This document shows positions 18,678 through 25,233 of a DNA stretch of 64,000 bases, one piece after another; within the stretch, counting starts at the first letter, position 1; every line of letters begins with the position of its first letter. Source of the DNA: Streptomyces luteolus (GTDB lineage: Bacteria > Actinomycetota > Actinomycetes > Streptomycetales > Streptomycetaceae); the NCBI RefSeq assembly GCF_029968015.1, contig NZ_JASCIS010000004.1, forward strand, positions 124,001 through 188,000. Direction: 5' to 3'. Both the position numbers and the translations under genes were made by a program. Under the pieces are notes generated by a model that had not been told where the DNA came from, did no database searches, and saw only the letters and a list, made by a program, of their open reading frames with translations.

Positions 18678-18692
18678 GCGGAGGATCGCGAG

Positions 18693-19256
18693 TTGATTGA
18701 GGCGGAACTGAAGGCGCGGGTCCGCGACCCCGAGTACGTGATGAAGCGCCTCGACCGGATGACGCATGGTCGGGCCGAGGTGTACCAGGACACCTATTAC
18801 GACTCCCCTTCTCGCAGCCTGGAGGCGAAGGACCAGGAGCTGAGGGTCCGCACGATCCACGGGCCTGACTCGACCCGGTCCGTGCTCACTTACAAGGGTG
18901 CGCGAGTCGACTCGGCGTCCGGGTCGAAGCCCGAGCACGAGACCGTCGTGGACGATCCAGAAGCCGTCCACGCCATGCTGCGTGGGCTGGGGTACGTGCC
19001 CGCCATCGCCTTCCAGAAGCGCTGTCGGAACTACGAGTTCAGGGCGAGCGCCCGCGATCTGCTGGCCACCTTGGTCCAAGTCCCGGAAATTGACGGCACG
19101 TTCCTGGAAGTCGAGACCATGGTTCGGGATCCGAAGGAACTTGCAGCGGCGCTTGATGACATTCGGTCCGTAATGCGCGAACTACGCATCGAAGCAGACG
19201 ACTTCACCACCGAGCTCTACACGGATGCTGTTGCCGCCCGACGTACTCCAGGGTGA
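18693..19256 (+). CDS. CYTH-domain protein (class IV adenylate cyclase / triphosphatase fold)
   Basis: 187 residues starting MIEAELKARV, the ExExK signature (E3, E5, K7) of CYTH enzymes. Charged strands that line the tunnel follow (QELRVRTI, SVLTYKGARV, EHETVV, FLEVETMV). The TTG start has GGAGGATCGCGAG just upstream. CYTH proteins include class IV adenylate cyclases, thiamine triphosphatases and inorganic triphosphatases; the sequence alone does not decide. Coupling to an XRE regulator suggests a nucleotide-based signalling or metabolic role. Confidence 0.82.
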   Translation: MIEAELKARVRDPEYVMKRLDRMTHGRAEVYQDTYYDSPSRSLEAKDQELRVRTIHGPDSTRSVLTYKGARVDSASGSKPEHETVVDDPEAVHAMLRGLGYVPAIAFQKRCRNYEFRASARDLLATLVQVPEIDGTFLEVETMVRDPKELAAALDDIRSVMRELRIEADDFTTELYTDAVAARRTPG

Positions 19257-19324
19257 GGAGTCAGCGCCTCCGCAGTCGGATGCCGCAAGGCCGGTGCTGC
19301 GCGGCGGCGCTCCCGGCACCGCGA

Positions 19325-19355
19325 CAGGGGCGGCGCATGATCTACGCCGCCCCTG
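19325..19355 (+). terminator. terminator hairpin after the CYTH gene
   Basis: CAGGGGCGGCG (19325-19335) pairs perfectly with CGCCGCCCCTG (19345-19355) across a 9-base loop, 69 bases after the CYTH stop codon. No long T run follows, as is common in Streptomyces. Confidence 0.75.
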
Positions 19356-19451
19356 CATCTATGCCAGCCTCACGCCCGTGCGTTTTGAGACCTTTTCGGC
19401 GTCCTTCGTGTGCCACCACTCAAAAAGATGCGCTCGAGCGAGCAGGGAAGA

Positions 19452-19538
19452 TAATCGACCGTCTCGTCGGCGAGGTCACCACTGGCGAAGCTAGTCGACC
19501 GGGTTTTTCGGTCTGGCTCAGCCACCTATAGTCGACCG
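19452..19538 (+). repeat. three direct repeats TARTCGACCG in the lsr2-like promoter
   Basis: TAATCGACCG (19452-19461), TAGTCGACCG (19492-19501) and TAGTCGACCG (19529-19538) are spaced 40 and 37 bases apart and stop one base before the ATG at 19540. The spacing is near whole helical turns, suggesting cooperative binding by a regulator or by the Lsr2-like protein itself. Confidence 0.55.
19527..19532 (+). promoter_or_regulatory. -10-like TATAGT for a probably leaderless lsr2-like transcript
   Basis: TATAGT ends 7 bases before the ATG, and no ribosome site precedes that ATG. Transcription would start at or next to the first codon. No clear -35 element; TTTTTC lies at the expected distance. Confidence 0.45.
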
Positions 19539-19539
19539 T

Positions 19540-19890
19540 ATGGCCCAGAAAGTAATTACGACATTTGTGGACGACCTGACCGGCGAGGAATCGACGGAAA
19601 TCGCCACGCACAGCATCCTTATCAATGGAGCCGGGGTCGAGATCGACCTCACCGATGACAACTACGAGAAGCTCCTCGACATATTGAAGCCGTATCTGCA
19701 CGCCAACGGCGCCCGCAGGGTGCGTGGCGAGGTGAAGCAGAAGGGTAAGACCGCCAAGACGACTGGGGGTGGCCGCTCCAAGGTGGACTCGTCGGCGATC
19801 CGCGCCTGGGCGAAGGCGAACGGGTACGAGGTCAGCGAGCGCGGCCGGGTGCCGGCCGCTGTTCGTGAGGCGTACGAGAAGGCCAGCTAG
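19540..19890 (+). CDS. Lsr2-like nucleoid-associated protein
   Basis: 116 residues with the Lsr2 plan. The N-terminal dimerisation domain (MAQKVITTFVDDLTGEES to EIDLTDDNYEKLLDILKPYL) is followed by a basic linker (GEVKQKGKTAKTTGGGRSK). The C-terminal DNA-binding domain has IRAWAKANGYEVSERGRVPAAVREAYEKA; the RGR motif that inserts in the minor groove is present. Lsr2 proteins silence AT-rich foreign DNA. This copy is divergent from the usual housekeeping Lsr2 and sits at the left edge of the phage genes, so it is probably element-encoded. Confidence 0.9.
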   Translation: MAQKVITTFVDDLTGEESTEIATHSILINGAGVEIDLTDDNYEKLLDILKPYLHANGARRVRGEVKQKGKTAKTTGGGRSKVDSSAIRAWAKANGYEVSERGRVPAAVREAYEKAS

Positions 19891-20036
19891 GGCAAGCGTC
19901 GTGGCTGCTTCTGCTGCGGGCGGGAGAGCTCAGCGCTCCTCGCCCGCAGTCCGGCAGTCCGGCAGACCGGCGGACCGCAGTCGCTTCCCAGTGGCGAGAA
20001 AGGTGCGGCGCCAAGTGCGGACAGTAGGCTCCGCCG

Positions 20037-20399
20037 ATGAAAAGCCTCCACAGTTTCCGGCTGGTCGCCGATCAAGGCACGTACAACGTGGCGGTCGATG
20101 GTCAGAACGTGACCGACTTCGTCTCCTCCGCCGACATTCAAGCCCTCGCGCATGAACCCCCACGCGTCGTGCTTCATCTCCATCCGGGCCGCACCAGACC
20201 CGTCGTCCTGAACCTGCTCGCGCGGGTCGAAGTGGCTGTGCCCGTCGATCCCTGCGCCGTCGTCGCCGACTTCCTGGAGGCATGCGATCCCCTGGAAGTG
20301 GAACGTGCCGCACTCTCCCGGATCGACCTGGAGAACGTCCCTGGAGGCAGCACTGCCGCCGTGTTGAGGCAGTTGGCGGAGTGGGCACGTGGGGCTTGA
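20037..20399 (+). CDS. hypothetical protein before the head-closure-like gene
   Basis: 120 residues, alpha/beta, with no signal or membrane segment. It shows strands FRLVADQGTYNVAVDGQNVTDF and PPRVVLHLHPG. I do not recognise the family. It overlaps the next gene by 11 bases, so the pair is coupled. Its place between Lsr2 and a head-tail gene fits either a minor phage structural protein or an element-specific protein. Confidence 0.6.
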   Translation: MKSLHSFRLVADQGTYNVAVDGQNVTDFVSSADIQALAHEPPRVVLHLHPGRTRPVVLNLLARVEVAVPVDPCAVVADFLEACDPLEVERAALSRIDLENVPGGSTAAVLRQLAEWARGA

Positions 20400-20805
20400 C
20401 CTGTCGGGGGTGAGACGTGTCGTGGAAGGCGTACTCGAAGACCGCTTGGAGTTGTGGCGGGACGTTCAAGGGGAGTCCGATGACGTACTGGACGAGGACA
20501 GCGGCCAGTTGATGCCCGTCGAAGGCACCCCGTTTCTGGTCTGGGACGGACTGGGTGCCGTCACCCTCGCCGGTCAACTCAGCGGTGCCAAAGCCGCGTT
20601 GGATGGCGTGGCCGCTGGGGAGGTCTCGCAGTCTCCGTATCAGGCCATGGTGCCTGTGGATGCTCCGCCCACCCGCCCCGGCGATGTTCTGGTCGTAGCC
20701 GGATCTACTCGCGACCCTCAGCTCATGGGTCGGCGCTTTCGTGTCGTGGACTACGGCTTGGGCAGCTACGCCGTGGTGCGGCTGATCCGGCTTCAGCTGC
20801 TGTAG
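20389..20805 (+). CDS. phage head-closure-like protein (DUF6093 type)
   Basis: 138 residues. The beta-rich pattern (LELWRDVQGESDDVLDE, then APPTRPGDVLVVAGSTRDPQLMGRRFRVVDYG) matches the DUF6093/head-closure proteins of actinobacterial siphophages, which seal the portal-connector to the tail. GTG start. In intact phages this gene follows the capsid and connector genes and precedes gp10/terminator; here everything upstream of it is missing. Its product would have no head to bind unless supplied by another phage. Confidence 0.65.
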   Translation: MGLDLSGVRRVVEGVLEDRLELWRDVQGESDDVLDEDSGQLMPVEGTPFLVWDGLGAVTLAGQLSGAKAALDGVAAGEVSQSPYQAMVPVDAPPTRPGDVLVVAGSTRDPQLMGRRFRVVDYGLGSYAVVRLIRLQLL

Positions 20806-20842
20806 CGCCGCCCCGCGCCTGGCCGCAGGCGCGGGGTGGCGC
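20805..20842. terminator. bidirectional terminator between converging genes
   Basis: CCCCGCGCCTG (20811-20821) pairs exactly with CAGGCGCGGGG (20826-20836) over a GCCG loop; the stem can extend with GCGCC and GGCGC. It starts at the last base of the head-closure gene and ends just before the stop of the leftward lipoprotein. Confidence 0.8.
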
Positions 20843-20846
20843 TGCA

Positions 20847-21347
20847 CTACATCTCGCTGATCCGCCAGGCCACCATGCCGGAGGCGCCCGGCTCTCCCTC
20901 GACGTCGATGCCGAGGCGGGTCGATGCCTCCGTGATGCGCTCGTACGTCGCGGTGCCGTCGCAGTCGATGCGCCGCACCACCGGCTTGCCCTCGACGTGG
21001 ACGGACAGTTCGGCTGTGCCACTTCCGGCGCAGGACACGCCGAGTTGGTAGGACTTGCCGCGGTTCAGCAGTGACTCTGCGTGGACTCCGTCGCTGAGGG
21101 TCTCCAGGCCCGACTCGACGAACTCCGGATCATCAATGGTGACGGTGTCCAGAGCGGCTTCCGCCTGCTTTCCGAGCTTCTCGTCAGGCTTGCTCGACGG
21201 CTTGGAGGACGACGACGTCGGGGTCGGCTTCTCTGTCGGCGAGCCCGAATCCTCAGAGCCTTCGGTGCAGCCTGCGAGCACGACGGCACACAGGGCGCCG
21301 ATGCTCAGTGCGATGCCCGTCCTTGCGGGCCTGCTCCTCAGCGTCAT
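20847..21347 (-). CDS. lipoprotein, second gene of a secreted pair
   Basis: 166 residues. A signal sequence ends in LCAVVLAGC (Cys about 25), followed by a Ser/Thr/Pro/Lys stalk and a compact C-terminal domain with two Cys (SCAGSG, RIDCDG), possibly a disulphide. ATG 21347 overlaps the upstream stop as ATGA. The pair is opposite in direction to all surrounding tail genes, so it looks like a cargo (moron) unit inserted between the head-closure gene and the gp10-like gene. Confidence 0.78.
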   Translation of the reverse strand: MTLRSRPARTGIALSIGALCAVVLAGCTEGSEDSGSPTEKPTPTSSSSKPSSKPDEKLGKQAEAALDTVTIDDPEFVESGLETLSDGVHAESLLNRGKSYQLGVSCAGSGTAELSVHVEGKPVVRRIDCDGTATYERITEASTRLGIDVEGEPGASGMVAWRISEM

Positions 21348-21979
21348 GACTTGGTTTCCCAGTAGCGCCAGCCCGTCTCCGAAGTAGGCAGTGTGGCACG
21401 GCCCTTCTTCACCAGCTTCTTCCCGCAACCATCCGCGCTGGTCTCGTACTTGGACCAGGTCGTCTTGTATCCCCAGGACCCGTACTGGAGGTGCCCGTAC
21501 TTACCGCTGGCGATCTTCCTGCGGTACTCGTGGCCCGCTGTCACCCCGATCTCAACGCCGATCTTCGCATCGACCTTCACCTTGGCCTTCGCGACGATGA
21601 GCCTGGCATCGCCCTCGGCACCCGCCGATATCTCGGCGGAGATCTTCCCCGCCTTCTCGACCTTCACGACCATCGTGCCGCCCGGCCCGTCCTTGAACTT
21701 GGTCCCGTTCCACCAGGACGGCACGTGGTACGCCTTCTTACCGGTGATCTCGATCCACTTCTTGTACGGGTTGTCGCACCGCCGCGGCTCTCTGGCCTGC
21801 CCCTCGCCCACCTCTGGAAGCGCGGCCAAGGCATCTTCCTGGGCGATCTGCTCCACCGTCGGCATGGGCACAGGATTGAGGTCGGTGCCGGTGTCCGCGA
21901 TCGCTTGTGTGGTTAGGGCGGCGGCAAGTGTGAGTGTCGCGGCAGGAATCAGAGTGCGTCTCGCCAGTGTGCTGCGCAT
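21344..21979 (-). CDS. secreted protein of unknown function
   Basis: 211 residues with an N-terminal signal peptide (IPAATLTLAAALTTQAIAD), then a beta-rich mature part. The mature part has alternating hydrophobic/charged strands (TMVVKVEKAGKISAEISAG, LIVAKAKVKVDAKIGVEIG) and Trp/Tyr-rich ends (SWGYKTTWSKYETSADGCGKK). It looks secreted and stable; the fold hints at an extracellular barrel or pore-type protein but no family is assigned. It is co-translated with the downstream lipoprotein. A secreted protein plus lipoprotein on a phage could serve superinfection exclusion or competition; that is inference. Confidence 0.72.
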   Translation of the reverse strand: MRSTLARRTLIPAATLTLAAALTTQAIADTGTDLNPVPMPTVEQIAQEDALAALPEVGEGQAREPRRCDNPYKKWIEITGKKAYHVPSWWNGTKFKDGPGGTMVVKVEKAGKISAEISAGAEGDARLIVAKAKVKVDAKIGVEIGVTAGHEYRRKIASGKYGHLQYGSWGYKTTWSKYETSADGCGKKLVKKGRATLPTSETGWRYWETKS

Positions 21980-22175
21980 AGGAGTTCCCCCTCCGTTGTT
22001 GTGCCTGCTGGTCAGGCAGGCTTCGGCTCAACCTATGGGCGGGGATACTGCGCAGGGGCCTTCACGATGGATCTCTGAGCAAGATCTGAGCTAGTGCCGC
22101 ATCAGCCATCGTTCGCCCTCGTGCGTACCTCTCCCCACCCGTCGGTCGGTAGCCTTCAACTGCCACAGTTAGGGG

Positions 22176-22526
22176 ATGAACGGTGACTTCTTGGTCCGAC
22201 ACCATGACCAGTTGACTGCGTGGCTGAGGGATGGAGACGTGGAAAGCCTCGACGCGTTCCTGGGCGCACACCACGACGCCTTCGTGCTCGTGACGACAGA
22301 CGGAGCGATCCTCGACCTTGAGACGCTGCGAGAATCCCTGCGCAGTGCGGGCGGCAGCCAGCCTGGGTTGTCGATCGAGGTCAAGGAGATCTCCAGCGTC
22401 ACCGCCGAGGTGTACCGGTTCCTGGAGCGCCACACCGTGGACGGCTCTGTCGTGGGCGTGCGGGTGGTGACTGCCGTGGTGGAGGACGGGTTGCTGCTCA
22501 GTGTGCAGGAGACTGCCCGTCGGTAG
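22176..22526 (+). CDS. SnoaL/DUF4440-like (NTF2 fold) protein
   Basis: 116 residues. The alternation of helix (FLVRHHDQLTAWLRDGDVESLDAFLG) and strands (HDAFVLVTTDGAILDLETLRESL, GLSIEVKEISSVTAEVYRFLERH, RVVTAVVEDGLLLSVQETA) is typical of small NTF2-fold SnoaL/DUF4440 proteins. No active-site assignment. It stands alone in the rightward direction between the secreted pair and the tail genes and is probably cargo rather than structural. Confidence 0.65.
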   Translation: MNGDFLVRHHDQLTAWLRDGDVESLDAFLGAHHDAFVLVTTDGAILDLETLRESLRSAGGSQPGLSIEVKEISSVTAEVYRFLERHTVDGSVVGVRVVTAVVEDGLLLSVQETARR

Positions 22527-22661
22527 TGGAACCAGGGGGCATCACGCTTCAGCGTCACGGATTTCTTCCCAGCCACCCGCCGGTCCTCGAGACCGGAGGC
22601 AGGCCCGCCCCCGGACAAGACGCCCCACCCGATTTCGCTCACAACTCGTTAGGCTCCGCCG

Positions 22662-23093
22662 GTGACGACGCCGGTCAACCCGCACCCCAACGCCCATCCC
22701 TCCGCCGCCGCCTTCCGCGACCCCGCCGCCCTGGCCACCTCCCTCGCCCGCATGGGGCCGGCCGTGCGGTCTCGTACGCGGGCCATCACGCGGCACCACG
22801 CGATGCTGCTGCGGGCGCGGATCCAGCGGAATGCCTCCGGGCGCCCCGGACCGAACGTCCTCACCGGGCAGTACCGGGCGTCCTGGGACGTGAAGGTCAC
22901 CGTCAGCGGTGGGCGGGTGAGTGCCGTCGTGTTCACGGAGGCGCCGCAGTCGCGTCGGCTTGAGTACGGGTTCGTCGGTGCCGACCGGCTCGGGCGGTAC
23001 TTCCAGCAGCCGCCGTACCCACACATCGAGCCCGCCTTCCGGCAGACCGAGCCGGGGTACCTGGACGCCCTCCGGACGGGGGTTCTGGGGTGA
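22662..23093 (+). CDS. HK97 gp10-like minor tail/neck protein
   Basis: 143 residues. The central pattern (ARMGPAVRSRTRAITRHHAMLLRARIQRNASGRPGPNVLTGQYRASW) matches gp10-type proteins, whose long helix is followed by a 'TGxYRxSW' strand. The end contains EYGFVGADRLGRYFQQPPYPHIEPAF, also typical. These proteins act at the head-tail junction. GTG start; its end overlaps the terminator gene by 4 bases (GTGA). First gene of an uninterrupted tail module. Confidence 0.78.
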   Translation: MTTPVNPHPNAHPSAAAFRDPAALATSLARMGPAVRSRTRAITRHHAMLLRARIQRNASGRPGPNVLTGQYRASWDVKVTVSGGRVSAVVFTEAPQSRRLEYGFVGADRLGRYFQQPPYPHIEPAFRQTEPGYLDALRTGVLG

Positions 23094-23539
23094 GCCTGCC
23101 TCGGCTGCCGCTCACCAAAGCGCTGGCCCTTCTCGTCCAGCTCGGGACGGAACGTCCTTGCGGGATCGGCGAGTTCCCGAAGGCAGCCGACGGTCAGGCC
23201 GCCACGTTCCCCTACTCCGTCCTCTACAGCCTGCCCGGGGACTTCTCCGGTCCCGCGCTCTTCGACTGGCATGCCGATGCGTCGTGGACGTACCAAGTGA
23301 CGAGTGTGGGCGCGCGGGACGATCAGGTGCAGTGGCTTGCCGATCGGGTTCGTTCGGTGCTCGTGGAGCGTTCTGACGGGGAGTGGCGGCACCCGCTCGA
23401 AGTCCCCAACATGGTCGTCGCAGACCGTGAGTTGACTGCCGACGTCGGCACGGCTCCCGTTGACGGCTCGCAGGGCGATATCGTTTCCTACGTGCAGCGG
23501 TTCACGATCACCGTGAGTCCTGCTCGATCTTCTTCTTGA
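23090..23539 (+). CDS. tail terminator-like protein
   Basis: 149 residues. Order (after gp10-like, before the tail tube) and size fit a siphophage tail terminator, which caps the growing tube and joins it to the head. The sequence PYSVLYSLPGDFSGPALFDWHADASWTYQVTSVG followed by WLADRVRSVL is the strand-helix pattern seen in these proteins. The assignment depends partly on gene order. GTG start overlapping the previous stop. Confidence 0.7.
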   Translation: MSLPRLPLTKALALLVQLGTERPCGIGEFPKAADGQAATFPYSVLYSLPGDFSGPALFDWHADASWTYQVTSVGARDDQVQWLADRVRSVLVERSDGEWRHPLEVPNMVVADRELTADVGTAPVDGSQGDIVSYVQRFTITVSPARSSS

Positions 23540-23554
23540 GCAAGCTCCTTGCTC
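23538..23554 (+). terminator. short hairpin between tail terminator and tail tube genes
   Basis: GAGCAAG (23538-23544) pairs perfectly with CTTGCTC (23548-23554) over a CTC loop, starting in the stop codon of the terminator gene and followed by GTTTCCT. It may act as a weak terminator, attenuator or RNA-processing signal. The 143-base gap it opens is the longest inside the otherwise packed tail operon. Confidence 0.5.
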
Positions 23555-23682
23555 GTTTCCTCACCGCGGAGGTCCACGCGGACACCGGATCGGACGAATG
23601 GTCCGGCGGTCCCCTGTTGTGGATCTCATGGGTAGCCCCTCGGTACATCACGGTGGCTGCCCGGAAGCGGGAGCAGAACACC

Positions 23683-24267
23683 ATGTCCCAGCAGCGCTTC
23701 ATGCGGCGTGGCATCACCAAGATCTTCTGGCTGAAGGAGATCCACGCCAAAGCGCAGACGCCCACCCGTGCCGAGCTGTCCCGGCCGAACGCCACCGAGC
23801 TCACCGAGGCCATCTCCGATGTGGAGGGGTGGGCGCTGACCAACGAGGCGATCGAGACACCTGACCTGTCATCGACGTTCACCAGTTCCATCCCCGGTGA
23901 GGACAAGGCCGAGGACTCCTCGTTCACGTTCTACGAGGACAAGGTCAGCGACGACGTCGAGCAGTTGCTGCCGAAGGGGGCGAAGGGCTGGGTCGTCTTC
24001 CTGCGGAAGGGCGACGTACCGGGGTCGAAGTCCATGGATGTGTTTCCGGCGCAGGTGGCGTCGCGTTCAGCGCAGTACAACACGGGCAACGAGGCCGCGA
24101 AGTTCCAGGTGTCGTACACGATCACCGACCCGCCCGCGCTGGATGTCGCGGTGCCGGCCGCCTCACCGCCGAAGCCCCTTCCAGTACCCCCGGACCATCC
24201 GGACGATGAGTCCGTCGATGTGACGGTCGTAGCCGCAGCCACCGTCAGCGCGCACGATGACGACTGA
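23683..24267 (+). CDS. major tail tube protein
   Basis: 194 residues. Start ATG 23683 (MSQQRFMRRGITKIFWL) was chosen for the upstream AAGCGGGAG and because the leading 49 codons of the longer frame are not protein-like. The plan fits a phage tail tube subunit: KIFWLxEIHAKAQTPTRAELS, an Asp/Glu-rich middle with TSSIPGEDKAEDSSFTFYED, then GWVVFLRKGDVPGSKSMDVFPAQVASRS, ending in a flexible Pro/Ala tail. It is the tube that surrounds the tape measure. It overlaps the following chaperone gene by 11 bases. Confidence 0.82.
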   Translation: MSQQRFMRRGITKIFWLKEIHAKAQTPTRAELSRPNATELTEAISDVEGWALTNEAIETPDLSSTFTSSIPGEDKAEDSSFTFYEDKVSDDVEQLLPKGAKGWVVFLRKGDVPGSKSMDVFPAQVASRSAQYNTGNEAAKFQVSYTITDPPALDVAVPAASPPKPLPVPPDHPDDESVDVTVVAAATVSAHDDD

Positions 24268-24841
24268 GCGGGCACGGTCAGTCGTGTCGGAGGTGACGAC
24301 GGCGACAGCGGCGGATGGGCGCGACGCGCCCTGGGCCGCGAAGATGCGGCGCCTGCGCGAGCGGCCCTTGCCCGAGCACACCCTGCGGCTCTGCGACGAC
24401 GAGCAGGTGCGTCAGGAGGCGGTACTCGCCGAGCAGGCCGTCGAGCGCGCCCGGTACCTCGCCGACGCACAGCCCGACGACGAGGAGCTGAGCCGACGCC
24501 TCGCCGACCTGCTTCGTGCGCACGAGGCCGCGCAGAAGCGGCTTGCTGAGGTCTCCGTGAGCCTGGCCTTCCGTGCGCTGCCCCGCCCGGTCCTTGAGGA
24601 ACTGCTCACCGCACATCCCCCGACCGAAGCACAGGCCACCGAAGGCGCCGCCTTCAACCCAGACACCTTCCCGGCCGCACTGGTCGCCGCCTCCTCGGTC
24701 GACGGAATGAACGAGACCGAGGCTTCCGAGCTGCTCACCTCCTGGTCGGCGTCCGACGCGAACGCCCTGTGGGAGGCGGCCTGGCAGGTCCAGCAGATCG
24801 CCCGGACGGAGATGAGCACGGCCAGCGTGGGAAAAGGCTGA
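24257..24841 (+). CDS. tail assembly chaperone, short form (gpG-like)
   Basis: 194 residues, mostly helical and Ala/Glu/Arg-rich, located between tail tube and tape measure where lambda gpG/gpGT homologues lie. It ends ...SVGKG-stop, with the slippery heptamer in its last codons. Chaperones of this kind coat the tape measure until the tube polymerises. The ATG overlaps the tail-tube stop region, so translation is coupled. Confidence 0.82.
   Translation: MTTERARSVVSEVTTATAADGRDAPWAAKMRRLRERPLPEHTLRLCDDEQVRQEAVLAEQAVERARYLADAQPDDEELSRRLADLLRAHEAAQKRLAEVSVSLAFRALPRPVLEELLTAHPPTEAQATEGAAFNPDTFPAALVAASSVDGMNETEASELLTSWSASDANALWEAAWQVQQIARTEMSTASVGKG
24829..24835 (+). promoter_or_regulatory. -1 programmed frameshift site G GGA AAA
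   Basis: In the gpG-like frame the codons read GTG GGA AAA GGC TGA, giving the X XXY YYZ heptamer G GGA AAA, close to the lambda G/T site (G GGA AAG). A -1 slip on it enters the downstream open frame at AGG CTG AGG and yields a gpGT-like fusion of about 312 residues. The signal sits two codons before the gpG stop, exactly where it is needed. Confidence 0.88.
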
Positions 24842-25194
24842 GGTCGGATCCCCAGCTGCGCGCCGAGCTCGAGCTGTGCGACCGGTGGGGTATCGCGCAC
24901 AGCCGGTTCCTCGGCGGGGACGGCCAGTGGAGCGAGCTTGACCGGGTCAAGGCCCTGGCGTGGCGGTCCTGGCAGCACGGGATGTGCCCGGAGTGCCGGA
25001 CCCGGCTCGCCGAGTGGGACCCCGAGCACGGCGGCGACCCGCACGCGTACGTGCCGGACACCATGCGCTGTCCCGGCTGCGAAGTGATCGAGCAGGAGCG
25101 GGACCAGGTCCCCGAGGGCCGCCCCGGGTACGGCGTGAAGATCCAGCTCCTGCCCCGCTCCGACTACGTACGCCGACACAACGCCCCGTCCTGA
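24835..25194 (+). CDS. tail assembly chaperone frameshift extension (gpT-like), zinc-motif protein
   Basis: This reading frame is reached by -1 frameshift and adds about 119 residues (KRLRSDPQLRAELELCDRWG onward). It has no good independent start. It contains CPEC and CPGC (pattern C-x2-C ... C-x2-C), a likely zinc knuckle, and ends before the tape measure by 39 bases. In lambda the T part recruits tail tube protein to the tape-measure complex; the same role is inferred here. Confidence 0.82.
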   Translation, partial: RLRSDPQLRAELELCDRWGIAHSRFLGGDGQWSELDRVKALAWRSWQHGMCPECRTRLAEWDPEHGGDPHAYVPDTMRCPGCEVIEQERDQVPEGRPGYGVKIQLLPRSDYVRRHNAPS

Positions 25195-25233
25195 CCAGGG
25201 CGAAACGCTGACGGGAGGAGGACGAGTACAGCA

